A DNA stretch of 46,838 bases from an uncultured Bizionia sp. (GCA_947496215.1 CANMCF010000028.1:1-46838), one strand, 5' to 3'. Numbered from the stretch's first letter, positions 35,983 through 46,238 are shown. Numbers and translations: made by a program. Notes: generated by a model from the letters alone, not told the origin.

Positions 35983-37623
<1,641 letters not shown>

Positions 37624-37647
37624 TTCCTAACAGCATACTGAACATAC

Positions 37648-37681
37648 AAAGCCTGTATTCATTTTTTGGATACAGGCTTTT
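37648..37681 (+). terminator. Terminator of groESL
   Basis: AAAGCCTGTAT (37648-37658) pairs perfectly with ATACAGGCTTT (37670-37680) around an 11-base loop, followed by T. It lies 25 bases past the groEL stop codon. Confidence 0.8.
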
Positions 37682-37840
37682 GTCTTATAGGTTCTTGAAT
37701 ACAAAAGATAGTTACCAATAAATCAAATGTCCGCACAAAACCTCGTATCTTTTCGTCCTTTGGAAGACCATCGAAAACAATTGTTGAGTAAACGTTGCTC
37801 CATAGTCGTATTTTATAATCAAAAAACATAAAAACACCAA

Positions 37841-38830
37841 ATGTCCATACAAGCACAACTCAAAGCCATAACCGATATCCTATTGGACAAGAACACCTCC
37901 CCAATTCAATTGACCGAAGCATTGAAGCAATACAAAACGCTGTTGTTGGAACTATCGAACTTGGATCTCGAAACGATGGAAAACAAACAAGACATACACA
38001 CCGATTCTGGCATTGCCATAGGAACGACGTGGGCTGCCATGTGTTTGGATGACATCTACAGAACCCAACAATTCATAAGGGGACTATTCAAAGTCGTCAA
38101 CGACTTGATACCAGCGACTAACACTCCCATACATGTCCTATATGCAGGAACGGGACCTTTCGCCACATTGATCCTTCCCTTGCTTTCCAACCATACGGAA
38201 CAAGAAGTGCAAGTAACGTTATTGGAAATAAACAAAAACAGCATAGAAAACGTAAAACACGTCATCAATCAGCTTGGCTTTCAAAATCACATCAAGGACA
38301 TCGTTTGTGAAGATGCAACCAAATATGAAATAAAGACGAAGGTTGACATCATATTAAGTGAAACGATGCAACATGCCCTATTGCGCGAACTACAAGTTCC
38401 CATAATGCTAAATTTAGTAGGACAGACAAATGGTGACAGCATCATGATTCCAAAAGAGATACTGCTTTCCTTGGCCTTTTTGGATTCAAGAATCAATCTC
38501 GATCCAAAAGAGAAAAGCCTTCCATACAATAAAACGGAACCCATCTTGTCATTCGACAAGGCATGGATCAAATCTCATTTGTCCAAGGGTGTCCGAAATG
38601 ATCACCTGGTGGACAAAACGATAAGTCTGCAGAAGCTAAAAGCCAAAAACCATACGCAATTGGCCATATTAACGGACATCAGAATCACGGATGGCATTAC
38701 CATAGACTATAACCAAAGTGGTTTGACCATACCATACATACTCAAGAGTGCTCTAAAGATGGAGTCGGACAAGATTAACCTAAAATACAAATTGAAACCG
38801 ATGCCCATGTTTGAATATGAGATGAGATGA
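37841..38830 (+). CDS. SAM-dependent methyltransferase with PRMT-like double-Glu loop
   Basis: The 329-residue product has a helical N-terminal domain (1-90) and then a class I methyltransferase fold. Motif I is 'VLYAGTGPF' (99-107), and the SAM ribose-binding acid is Glu129 in 'VTLLEINKNS'. At 173-183 is S-E-T-M-x-x-x-L-x-x-E, with Glu174 and Glu183 nine residues apart. This matches the protein arginine methyltransferase double-E loop (SExMxxxLxxE), including the Met. The C-terminal part (about 200-329) is beta-rich, where PRMTs have a barrel; I see no THW loop. It follows groEL after a terminator and 217 bases. It could instead be a small-molecule methyltransferase; the loop is the reason to suspect an arginine-like substrate. 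Confidence 0.7.
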   Translation: MSIQAQLKAITDILLDKNTSPIQLTEALKQYKTLLLELSNLDLETMENKQDIHTDSGIAIGTTWAAMCLDDIYRTQQFIRGLFKVVNDLIPATNTPIHVLYAGTGPFATLILPLLSNHTEQEVQVTLLEINKNSIENVKHVINQLGFQNHIKDIVCEDATKYEIKTKVDIILSETMQHALLRELQVPIMLNLVGQTNGDSIMIPKEILLSLAFLDSRINLDPKEKSLPYNKTEPILSFDKAWIKSHLSKGVRNDHLVDKTISLQKLKAKNHTQLAILTDIRITDGITIDYNQSGLTIPYILKSALKMESDKINLKYKLKPMPMFEYEMR

Positions 38831-38955
38831 ATACATTCCATACCCAATTGACCTAGATTAGATTACAGAATAATCACAAGCCCCTTTCAAATTCTCGTTG
38901 CATCAACCTAGCAAACATGTTCCATTAAAGGGCTGGTAAGGTTAAATTGCCAGGG

Positions 38956-39327
38956 TTATACATGTTGATCTATCAGGATTTGATTCCCATCCGGGTCAAG
39001 TACTACAATGCTTGCTGGACCAGTGCTATCGTCACCTGTTTCTCGTTCCAATTTCAGGTTTTTTGACTTCAATTCTGCCTCAATTTTCCGCACATCGTCA
39101 AATGAGCTCAGTTTTTGTGCATTTTCATTCCATCCAGGGTTGAATGTCAAGATATTTTGGTCAAACATTCCTTGGAACAATCCAATCAATGCATTGCCAT
39201 TTTTCATGATCAAATAGTTCATCTTCAAGTCTCCTCCAAAAACTTCAAATCCTAAGTTTTCATAAAAGTCTTTAGATTTATTTATGTCCCTGACATTTAA
39301 ACTGATGGAAAATGCTCCTAATTTCAT
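38956..39327 (-). CDS. VOC family (glyoxalase/dioxygenase fold) protein
   Basis: The 123-residue product has the two beta-alpha-beta-beta-beta modules of the VOC fold: '[32 protein letters not shown]' and '[29 protein letters not shown]'. There is no signal peptide. Members bind a divalent metal and act as lyases, dioxygenases or antibiotic-binding proteins. The residues here do not say which. It is transcribed in the same direction as the PhzF gene upstream (60-base gap). Confidence 0.85.
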   Translation of the reverse strand: MKLGAFSISLNVRDINKSKDFYENLGFEVFGGDLKMNYLIMKNGNALIGLFQGMFDQNILTFNPGWNENAQKLSSFDDVRKIEAELKSKNLKLERETGDDSTGPASIVVLDPDGNQILIDQHV

Positions 39328-39387
39328 ATCTGTAATTGTTTGTTAGTTTCTTCTTTTGTCTATATGACACCGAATGCATCTATCCGT

Positions 39388-40176
39388 TTAGTCCACTTTA
39401 ATGATTCCTTCTGAATATGTTTTTGCCTTACCCGCTATCAAAACGCGATCTTCTTCATTGGTACAAGTCAATTCCCCCCTTCGAGCCGACAATTGAACCG
39501 CCAACATCTTCTTCTTTTTCAACACATTGCTCCAATAGGGAATCAATGAAGCATGTGCCGAGCCTGTTACCGGATCTTCAAATATTGTTGCTTGTGGAAT
39601 GAAGAATCTTGACACAAAGTCGGAATTATCCCCTTTGGCAGTAATGGCCACACCCCCTGGATCAATGTTTTCATTGTCAAATAGCATTTTGTCTATCTCA
39701 ATGTTTCGCACATCGCTTTCGCTTTCATACACCAAAATGTAATCTCTTGATTTCAGGACTTCCAGGGGTTGCTTGTTGAGTGATTCCTTTATGAAATTGG
39801 GCAACTCCACCTTGACGGGGGCCCTTTGAGGCAAGTCCATCACGTATACGTCATTTTCGATATGAACATATAGAGTTCCACTATTGGTTTTGAAAGTCAT
39901 CTTGTCTTTCTCATAACCTAAAATAGATCTCAAGACATGAGCCGTTGCTAGGGTTGCATGTCCGCACAAGTCAAGTTCCAAATCTGGTGTAAACCACCTC
40001 AAATCAACCTCTTCTCCTCCATTTATGAAAAATGCCGTGGCATCTACGGCGTTTTCCCTTGCGATGTCCTGAAGCAAATCATCGTCCAACCATTCATCCA
40101 ATTGGACGACCTTGGCTGGGTTCCCACCGAATATCTTGTCGGTAAATGCATCTATTTGATAATAATTCAGTTTCAT
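39388..40176 (-). CDS. PhzF-family isomerase-like protein
   Basis: The 262-residue product has the PhzF/DapF-like double fold: 'YYQIDAFTDKIFGGNPAKVVQLD', 'LRWFTPDLELDLCGHATLATAHVL' (His73) and 'IFEDPVTGSAHASLIPYW'. In PhzF the catalytic acid Glu45 sits in an N-L-x-E context; here the position is Asp45 in 'ENAVDATAFF', a conservative but unusual change. PhzF enzymes isomerise DHHA in phenazine synthesis, but no other phenazine gene is present. An orphan PhzF-like protein acting on another small molecule is more likely. Confidence 0.85.
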   Translation of the reverse strand: MKLNYYQIDAFTDKIFGGNPAKVVQLDEWLDDDLLQDIARENAVDATAFFINGGEEVDLRWFTPDLELDLCGHATLATAHVLRSILGYEKDKMTFKTNSGTLYVHIENDVYVMDLPQRAPVKVELPNFIKESLNKQPLEVLKSRDYILVYESESDVRNIEIDKMLFDNENIDPGGVAITAKGDNSDFVSRFFIPQATIFEDPVTGSAHASLIPYWSNVLKKKKMLAVQLSARRGELTCTNEEDRVLIAGKAKTYSEGIIKVD

Positions 40177-40388
40177 AATCTAATTTTCAATGGACTAGGA
40201 CATTTAATCTACGAGTCCTACAAAACAAAAGCTCTTCAGCTTTAATCCCATTACATTTGCTTTTCTAAAATAATAATAAAATCGTATTGACTTCCTTAAA
40301 AACAACAAATCGCATCGCGCCATCAAAATTCATTGGACTCATATTGTCGTAGCTTCTATTTTCATTAAAAAGATTACCAGTTAATTTG

Positions 40389-40396
40389 TACGTTTG
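40389..40396 (+). promoter_or_regulatory. -7 promoter element of methyltransferase gene
   Basis: TACGTTTG is a perfect TAnnTTTG element. The start point would be near 40401. No TTG is found 17-23 bases upstream. This placement favours translation from the ATG at 40432. Confidence 0.4.
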
Positions 40397-40431
40397 TTCC
40401 AATGTTGATTTGAATGCATCTATCAGGTTCT

Positions 40432-41094
40432 ATGAAAAAAAAAGAAAAGACAAAGAAACCTTGGCCTACAAAGAAGGCTATGGAACAGATTTATGAAATG
40501 AAACTTTGGGGTAGTGACAACACAGATTTTTATTCAGGCATTGGATCTCATCACCCTGAAGTGGTAATTCCCTATGTTTATGCTCTAACATCTTTTCTAA
40601 CAGCTTTCAAAAACCCCATTGTGGTATGCGATCTAGGTTGCGGAGATTTCAATGTAGGAAAAGAGTTGGTAAGGCACTCCAAGAGATATGTTGCTGTAGA
40701 CATAGTAACAAACCTCATAGAACGCAACAAAGAAAGGTTCAAGGAAGAAAATTTGGAATTCCACTGCCTGGACATCGCAACAGACAATTTGCCTTCTGGA
40801 GATTGTGTGTTGTTACGACAAGTGCTACAACACCTATCGAATGCCGAAATACAAAGCATAGTAAACAAATTGGCCGACTTCAGATATGTCATTCTAACAG
40901 AACATTTGCCAAAAGGGGCTTTCATACCCAACAAGGAGATTATTTCCGGGCAAGGCATCAGGCTCAAAAAGCAAAGTGGAGTAAACCTATTGGCTCCTCC
41001 ATTCAACTTGGAGATCAAAGAAGAAAAGCAATTGGCGTCTGTTGTTTCAAAGAATTTCAAAGGGGTCATAACAACCACACTTTATAGGCTATAA
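40432..41094 (+). CDS. Class I SAM-dependent methyltransferase
   Basis: The 220-residue product has a basic N-terminus ('MKKKEKTKKPWPTKKAMEQIYEMKLWG') and a SAM-binding core: motif I 'VVCDLGCGDFNVGKEL', the ribose acid in 'RYVAVDIVTNLIERNKE', 'FHCLDIATDNLPSGDCVLLRQVLQHLSNAEI' (motifs II-III) and 'YVILTEHLP'. The substrate is not evident. An alternative ATG at 40414 would add six residues; the -7 element at 40389-40396 leaves a very short leader for it. It is divergent from the PhzF gene. Confidence 0.8.
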   Translation: MKKKEKTKKPWPTKKAMEQIYEMKLWGSDNTDFYSGIGSHHPEVVIPYVYALTSFLTAFKNPIVVCDLGCGDFNVGKELVRHSKRYVAVDIVTNLIERNKERFKEENLEFHCLDIATDNLPSGDCVLLRQVLQHLSNAEIQSIVNKLADFRYVILTEHLPKGAFIPNKEIISGQGIRLKKQSGVNLLAPPFNLEIKEEKQLASVVSKNFKGVITTTLYRL

Positions 41095-41275
41095 AAAAGC
41101 ACCTTCATTAAATACTTTTTCCTCATTGCCACTAACCAATACAAGCCGCTAACCATAGACATTCCCATAGATGTGAATTAAATCTCATCCAAGGATGTCA
41201 AAACGAGTATTTAGAAGGCAAAACCATAGTTTCACCCCAATTGAAGGACAAGTCAAAACCATATCCAAATTAATT

Positions 41276-42400
41276 TTATTGTGCTCCCAAAAATTCCTCC
41301 AGAGCTTCTTTGTTCTTGTTATAGGACAACTTCCCTACAGCTAGGTGATATTTGTGTTTGTCCGATGTAAACTGATAAGCCATTTTTGCAAACTCCAAAC
41401 GTGGTTTGTCTAAATTGAACTGCCCCATGAATTCAACGACTTGTGCCGTATTAAGGCATCCCTTCCCCGATAAGTATTCATTGGCCATCGCTATCGGTTT
41501 TCCTCCACTGTTCACTTCCGATTTCAAATCTTTTCTCAATGTGGAAAACTCATTGTATGACAAAGCGCAAGGCTCCGATGTACTTGTTGTAGCGACAGTA
41601 ATGGTGGAATTTTCGGTGCTTTCCTCTTCAGGCTCCTCCTCTGACTCCTTGAAAGTAGAGCTCTTAATGTTGATCGCATCGATGTTTACATCCACCAAAT
41701 TCATCACCTCTAGTACTCCGGTCCAGTTTAGGCTGTATTCCGGTCCTCCTGGCGTAATGTTAATGGCAAAAGTGTACGACTTCCCACTAAAGACAACATC
41801 TCCTTTTCTTACAATTTCTGCTTCTCCTCCTTCTACGGATAGTTTTTCAAGGTCAATTTTTCCAACTCTATGCTGTCCTCCTTTGTATGTGCATTTCACC
41901 TCTGCAAAAACGCGATCGTCATAGACCTTGTATTCCATCAGTTTTATGCTGAAGTCACCGATTGTCTGCGTTGCTCCAGATGCCAACATCAATTTATCCG
42001 CTTCCAAGGTTGCTCCGCTGCCAGTGGCATATCGAATACCATGCAAAGTCAAGTCCAATTGATCTGCTTTTGGCTCTACTGGAGGTTTTACCCTGAATTC
42101 GTTATAAATTGTCTTCTTCTCTCCCGGCTTCAATACGTACTTTCCAGAAATCGGATGCATTTCACCTTCATTTTGAACCAAACCGGTTTTGGACCTATCA
42201 ATGACCAAAACTCCGTTTCCAATGTTTTCCGCCTTGTAGTTGACATAATACTTCGAAGAAGAAGCTTTCACCTTTTTGAAACTGATGAATGCTTGATCCG
42301 TCCTAATGGATTTTGGTATATTGTAAACAACTTCTTGGGCCATTGAATTATTTACGAAAAGCCCTATGAAAACAAACGAAAGTAGATGTCTTTTTATCAT
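41276..42400 (-). CDS. Secreted protein with C-terminal DUF4476-like domain
   Basis: The 374-residue product has a signal peptide (1-21, ending NNSMAQ). The N-terminal 230 residues form beta-sandwich-like segments ('YYVNYKAENIGNGVLVIDRSKTG', 'KYVLKPGEKKTIYNEFRV'), followed by an acidic linker ('ESEEEPEEESTEN'). Residues about 285-372 are helical and resemble DUF4476 ('LSYNEFSTLRKDLKSE', 'CLNTAQVVEFMGQFNLDKPRLEFAKMAYQFTSDKHKYHLAVGKL'). Such proteins are exported and of unknown function. No T9SS sorting domain is present, so it is probably periplasmic. Confidence 0.7.
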   Translation of the reverse strand: MIKRHLLSFVFIGLFVNNSMAQEVVYNIPKSIRTDQAFISFKKVKASSSKYYVNYKAENIGNGVLVIDRSKTGLVQNEGEMHPISGKYVLKPGEKKTIYNEFRVKPPVEPKADQLDLTLHGIRYATGSGATLEADKLMLASGATQTIGDFSIKLMEYKVYDDRVFAEVKCTYKGGQHRVGKIDLEKLSVEGGEAEIVRKGDVVFSGKSYTFAINITPGGPEYSLNWTGVLEVMNLVDVNIDAINIKSSTFKESEEEPEEESTENSTITVATTSTSEPCALSYNEFSTLRKDLKSEVNSGGKPIAMANEYLSGKGCLNTAQVVEFMGQFNLDKPRLEFAKMAYQFTSDKHKYHLAVGKLSYNKNKEALEEFLGAQ

Positions 42401-42428
42401 CTTAATATATAATTTAGAAATGGGAGGG

Positions 42429-42436
42429 CAAATCTA
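42429..42436 (-). promoter_or_regulatory. -7 promoter element of the DUF4476 gene
   Basis: On the minus strand TAGATTTG matches TAnnTTTG, 28 bases before the ATG at 42400. No TTG is found at the expected upstream distance. Confidence 0.35.
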
Positions 42437-42537
42437 TTAAAATTATAATTAAAAAGAGGCGATTGTGGAATTTAGTGTTTTCAACTCATCAACAGTAGCT
42501 TGTATACGATTGTTTTGTATGACTAATACGTGATTGA

Positions 42538-42606
42538 ACAACTAAATTAGCATGCATTAACAAACCAGGGAAATTCCGAAGAAATTAATTATATATTGTT
42601 GTGTAC
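42538..42606. repeat. Structured boundary repeat 1 (after the frameshifted YD-like gene)
   Basis: In the minus direction, just past the stop of the gene at 42609, the sequence reads CTGTACACAACAATATATAA. About 50 bases later comes an AGTTGTTC segment. The arms pair imperfectly (ACAAC with GTTGT, AATTAA with TTAAT), with a small GGAAATTCC palindrome inside. The CAACAAT core recurs after the genes ending at 44102 and 44926. Confidence 0.4.
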
Positions 42607-42608
42607 AG

Positions 42609-43363
42609 TTATTTATATTCATAAATAAATTCGTCTCTCAATTTATCCTTTCGACCGAATTCTTTTCTCCTTTTAAGTATTCCGTTTTTATCGTAAACGA
42701 ACAATGTGTATTCAATTACCGTATTCTTACTCTTAAATATCCTTTCTATTTTACTTATTCCAAATTTGTTGTATTTGTAAATATATAAATCGTAATCGCT
42801 ATCATTCCTTTTTATAATGCGACCTTTTTCATCATACTCATAAGTAAATTTTTTTCTGTATTTTTCTCTGGTCGGATAGACTTGACTAATAAGCAATCCT
42901 TTTCTGTAATTGCTTATTTCATAAAGGATAGAATCTTTATACAGTTCAATTTTTTTTAAATTACCAAAAAAGTTATAATAATAAACTTCTTTCTCATCTT
43001 GCCCGTTGATTAAATACTTTAATTTCCATATTCATCGTAGAAGTTTTTTTGAAGTCCATTCATTGCTGACCAATAATGGACTTTCAAACTTGATTTTTGG
43101 TCTCGATTTAAATAATCAGATTTTGATTCGAAAATATTGATAAAAGGGTATTCGTGGTGTTCTTTTTTAAAATCAGTAAACTCTTCTTTATAAATTCCGC
43201 TTCTATATTCAGTCAGAATTTGATTCAGAGTTGAGTCATTTTTTTTCTTATCCAGCTTCCATTCATATCTTATCGATTTAATTTCAGATGTATCTATTTT
43301 TACTTGCGAAAAACTCGAAGCTGAAACCGAAATTAAAATGATACGTAGAAAGTTTTTAATCAT
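42609..43363 (-). pseudogene. Secreted YD/MORN-like repeat protein gene broken by one frameshift
   Basis: The first frame starts with a signal peptide at ATG 43363 ('MIKNFLRIILISVSASSFSQ') and ends in 'FYDEYGN' with TAA at 43021-43019. The next frame continues without a gap as 'KLKYLINGQDEKEVYYYNFFGN' and runs to 42609 with YD-like beta-hairpin repeats ('FTYEYDEKGRIIKRN', 'LFVYDKNGILKRRKEF'). Adding one A to the AAA run at 43023-43025 restores a single frame of about 250 residues. The cause may be a recent mutation or a base-call error in the homopolymer. An earlier in-frame ATG (43405) would cross the boundary motif at 43377-43396 and is less likely. Confidence 0.7.
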
Positions 43364-43376
43364 ACCTGTTTTAAGC

Positions 43377-43396
43377 GCATTATTTTTTGTTAGATG
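43377..43396 (-). repeat. Boundary motif 2 (between VOC gene and YD-like gene)
   Basis: On the minus strand the segment contains ATCTAAC followed by an A-rich run and AATGC. It fits the position and partial sequence of the CAACAA-type elements that follow neighbouring genes, and ATCTAAC matches the RYYYAAC core of integron attC sites. Only one arm is evident here. Confidence 0.25.
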
Positions 43397-43443
43397 CTTT
43401 TTCATTTTTCACAAACTGGATAGACTCATATTACATTTCGAAT

Positions 43444-43869
43444 CTAATCAGAAAGAATGAATTGCCAGGAAATACCATATTTATCTTCACACCATCCGAA
43501 TTTTCTACCAAAGCCATAATCTCCAGAATCGTAGCTATCAAGAGGTACCATTACCTTACCTCCATTCGAAGAAAGCCTTTCGTATAAAGTTTGTATCTCA
43601 TTCTCTGAGTCACATTCAACGAAAAGTGACACTCCCGGTGTAAATGACCAAGCATGATTAAAATTACTTTCGGAAACCCTGTACTCTGTACCATTCAATG
43701 TAAAAACACCATATTTGACAAGCTCCGGGATTCCTCCAGCCTCTCCTTCCTGGTATTTTACAATGTTTTTAATTTCCGAATTCGGGAAGATGGAAGTGTA
43801 GAAGTTAATCGCCTCTTCCGCCTTACCGCATTGATCACCTACAAATGTTAGAAATGTCGTTGTTTTCAT
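43444..43869 (-). CDS. PhnB-type VOC protein
   Basis: The 141-residue product matches the PhnB/3-demethylubiquinone-9 3-methyltransferase-like VOC family: 'TTTFLTFVGDQCGKAEEAINFYTSIFPNSEI', 'GVFTLNGTEYRVSESNFNHAWSFTPGVSLFVECD', 'DYGFGRKFGWCEDKYGISWQFILSD'. It is cytoplasmic. The natural substrate of this family is generally not known. A TATTTTTG element at 43891-43898 (minus strand) is a possible promoter, with a TTG 26 bases further up. Confidence 0.85.
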   Translation of the reverse strand: MKTTTFLTFVGDQCGKAEEAINFYTSIFPNSEIKNIVKYQEGEAGGIPELVKYGVFTLNGTEYRVSESNFNHAWSFTPGVSLFVECDSENEIQTLYERLSSNGGKVMVPLDSYDSGDYGFGRKFGWCEDKYGISWQFILSD

Positions 43870-43952
43870 TTTTTGAATTTTGGTTCATATCAAAAATAGT
43901 CAATACTACAATTTACTTATTTCTCAATAATGGCTGCCATTAGTTTTCGACT

Positions 43953-44034
43953 ATGGTTATTGCTAGAATTAAAAGTAGGGAACTCAGGATTAAGTTCCAA
44001 AATCTGTATTGACCATAACCATTGTTGCACCCCG
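43953..44034. repeat. Structured boundary repeat 3
   Basis: ATGGTTAT (43953-43960) pairs perfectly with ATAACCAT (44015-44022). Inside, GGAACT and AGTTCC (near 43980-43997) form a second stem. In the minus direction the element begins GTGCAACAATGGTTATGG about 75 bases after the stop of the gene at 44102. The nested-stem shape and the GCAACAAT core are shared with the element at 44791-44922. Confidence 0.45.
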
Positions 44035-44101
44035 TTTTTTATTCATTCTTTTCGTAATAATGATTCAAGTCATAATTCATTATGATTTTAGTCTTTTCAT
44101 A

Positions 44102-44416
44102 TTATTTTATTACTGAAGTATGTATAACATCCAACTTTCCCATTACATCCTCGTAGTGTAGTTCTATTTCGGTATTGAATATTCCATAATTGACTTCATA
44201 AGTACCATTTCCAAAAAACTCACTTGAAAATGTTCCGTCTGATTTTAAAGTTAGATCATCTGGTTTGTGAGGAGATTCAATACAACAAGGCTTGTTCCCA
44301 TAATTTGTATTTGCATAAGTTCCTACTACAGAATATTTAGTCATAGGAATATCACACCTCAAAGCACAAACCCCGATAAACAATATAATTCCAAGTCCAA
44401 ATATTATACGTTTCAT
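44102..44416 (-). CDS. Small exported hypothetical protein (104 aa)
   Basis: The product has a hydrophobic N-terminus (about 3-19). A short beta-rich domain follows, with 'SVVGTYANTNYGNKPCCIESPHKPDDLTLKSDGTFSSEFFGNGTYEV', which resembles lipocalin-like Bacteroidota lipoproteins that start a strand with GTY and contain DGTF. The Cys at 17 or 21 could be lipidated, but neither lipobox is typical. Its ATG overlaps the stop of the upstream membrane gene (ATGA), implying coupled translation. Function unknown. Confidence 0.6.
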   Translation of the reverse strand: MKRIIFGLGIILFIGVCALRCDIPMTKYSVVGTYANTNYGNKPCCIESPHKPDDLTLKSDGTFSSEFFGNGTYEVNYGIFNTEIELHYEDVMGKLDVIHTSVIK

Positions 44417-44769
44417 TTCGTATTCGGTTTAAAAATTGAAACTAAAAACGCCATAACAAAAACAAAAAAAGGTATTATGAATGCCAAATAATTAAACTTT
44501 TCAAGAGGTATTTCTGTTAATCGCCTAACTATTGGTGATAACATCAATACAAAAATCAAAGCTTTTAAAATTCTATTTGCGTAATATTTAGTGAACATTG
44601 AAATTAAACCAACAAGTCCTAAAATCGCAAATATCTGGTCACTATTTCCAAATTCAAAACTTGTCCACAATAACCACAATATGAATGGCACTCCAATCAT
44701 CTGTCCAGTCAAAATCATTAGAGAGTAAGACGTTAAAGAAATAATTTTTATTATGCGTTCAAATTTCAA
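44413..44769 (-). CDS. Small membrane protein (118 aa)
   Basis: The product has about three to four hydrophobic helices ('LMILTGQMIGVPFILWLLW', 'IFAILGLVGLISMFTKYYA', 'YLAFIIPFFVFVMAFLVSIF') and no recognised domain. The longest version starts at TTG 44769; the first in-frame ATG is at 44718. It overlaps the next gene by four bases, so the two probably act together. It is bounded upstream by the structured repeat 44791-44922. Confidence 0.55.
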   Translation of the reverse strand: MKFERIIKIISLTSYSLMILTGQMIGVPFILWLLWTSFEFGNSDQIFAILGLVGLISMFTKYYANRILKALIFVLMLSPIVRRLTEIPLEKFNYLAFIIPFFVFVMAFLVSIFKPNTK

Positions 44770-44790
44770 TTCAGAATATTCCGTTTAGTT

Positions 44791-44922
44791 GGTTATAACG
44801 TGTCCATAGATGGTTTGTAGTGTCAAGAAACTAAGTTAACAAAAAAGGCCAAGAGTACGGAAACTCGGTAGATTTCCCCGAATCATCTTTAAACACTATG
44901 AATTACACACATTGTTGTAGCC
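44791..44922. repeat. Structured boundary repeat 4 (long imperfect inverted repeat)
   Basis: GGTTATAACGTGT (44791-44803) pairs with ACACATTGTTGTAGCC (44907-44922), with transition mismatches and a small bulge. CATAG (44805-44809) pairs with CTATG (44896-44900). An inner stem pairs GGAAA with TTTCC near 44860-44880. In the minus direction it begins GGCTACAACAATGTGTG right after the WG-repeat gene and ends CGTTATAACC about 20 bases before the next gene. This is the clearest member of the boundary repeats in the 42.5-46.8 kb strip. Confidence 0.55.
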
Positions 44923-44925
44923 AGT

Positions 44926-46212
44926 TTAATTCTTTTTAATCGTTAACAATTCACCTTTTCTATTAATATGAACAAGTTTATTGTGCCCTTGAATTTTCAT
45001 ATGGATTGTTGCTAATCCGTTCTGAAAAATTCCTGTAGGAAAAGGGTCGTAAGCATTTGCAGAACCCCAATTTGCATTATATTCAGGTTTAATTTCAAAT
45101 ATTACATTGCCCTTTTCATCTATACAATGAACAGTTCTATCATTTTTCTTTAAAAATGCCAATCCTTCAGAAAATGCTGACCTACCATCATATTGAAAAT
45201 CTATGATTACATTGCCTTTTTCATCTATGAATCCAGATTTTCCATTTTTATCACTAGCAGGAATTAGAGTTGGTGAATCGGGAAATACATGAAATGCCTG
45301 CGGTGAAATCAATGATAGATTTATTAGCGGAAACAACAAATCTCCTTGCTCATCAATTATTCCATATTTAAATGATTTAGAATCTTGAACAATATACAAG
45401 CCTTTCATGTATTGAGCAATGCTCGCAAATTTTCGTTTTTTGAGAAACTCTCCTTGTTCATTAATTAGAGTGTAACAATTTACATAAGGTTTATTACTAT
45501 CACAGTCAACACTAACAATGGCATTACCTTCGCTTAAAGGATATATTGATTTAAAATTCCCACGAAAAACCAAATCACCTTTCTTATTAAATACTGCCAA
45601 TACACTTTTACCATTTACATAAGAACGTACTGCAATTTTGTTTTTAAACAAACGAGTATAATTTCGATTAACTACGACAGATTCAACACTATTGTCAACC
45701 TGCTCTTTAAACTTTAAGAGAAGATCAAAGATTATTTCCTCATTTTCATTTATGAGAAAAAAATTTCCCCTATTTTTCACTACGGCACAATCTTCATTGA
45801 ATGGATAAGCCTCCGAGTAAATAGGTTGAATGACAATATCGCCTGACTTATTAACGTAACCATATTTATCTTTAATTTTAACTACCGCCAAACCTTCAGA
45901 AAAATCTTTCTTTTCGCCATCTATGTGTTGAAATTTTAAAGGAATGACTAATTCACCTTTCTTATCTATATAGCCTAATCTTGTATTGAGTATTTTGTGA
46001 TAATCATTTTTAGCCCTAGACATTATAGTTACAGCTGCCAATCCATCTTTGAAATGTCCAATCTTGTTATAGATAGGCTTGACTACTACATTACCCTCTC
46101 TATCAATTAACCCAAATTTTCCATTCTCTCGAAATTCATATAAATCATTAGTGTTTTGTGAATTACAATTAATAAATGTTAAACTAATTATTAAAAAGAA
46201 CAAAATTCTCAT
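44926..46212 (-). CDS. WG-repeat protein, exported
   Basis: The 428-residue product has a signal or lipoprotein peptide ('MRILFFLIISLTFINCNSQ', Cys16). About eight WG-type repeats follow, of the form G-x-I-D-x-x-G-x-x-V-x-x-x-x-Y-x-x-x-x-x-F-x-x-G-L-A-x-V: 'FGLIDREGNVVVKPIYNKIGHFKDGLAAV', 'LGYIDKKGELVIPLKFQHIDGEKKDFSEGLAVV', 'YGYVNKSGDIVIQPIYSEAYPFNEDCAVV', 'SGFIDEKGNVIIDFQYDGRSAFSEGLAF'. WG repeats form beta-propeller-like binding scaffolds. The gene is flanked on both sides by structured repeats. Confidence 0.85.
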   Translation of the reverse strand: MRILFFLIISLTFINCNSQNTNDLYEFRENGKFGLIDREGNVVVKPIYNKIGHFKDGLAAVTIMSRAKNDYHKILNTRLGYIDKKGELVIPLKFQHIDGEKKDFSEGLAVVKIKDKYGYVNKSGDIVIQPIYSEAYPFNEDCAVVKNRGNFFLINENEEIIFDLLLKFKEQVDNSVESVVVNRNYTRLFKNKIAVRSYVNGKSVLAVFNKKGDLVFRGNFKSIYPLSEGNAIVSVDCDSNKPYVNCYTLINEQGEFLKKRKFASIAQYMKGLYIVQDSKSFKYGIIDEQGDLLFPLINLSLISPQAFHVFPDSPTLIPASDKNGKSGFIDEKGNVIIDFQYDGRSAFSEGLAFLKKNDRTVHCIDEKGNVIFEIKPEYNANWGSANAYDPFPTGIFQNGLATIHMKIQGHNKLVHINRKGELLTIKKN

Positions 46213-46238
46213 ATAAGTTATTTATGATTGCGTTAATT

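Noticed and set aside
39388-40176. Phenazine biosynthesis locus
   Set aside because: Only a single PhzF-like gene is present, with no PhzA/B/D/E/G neighbours.
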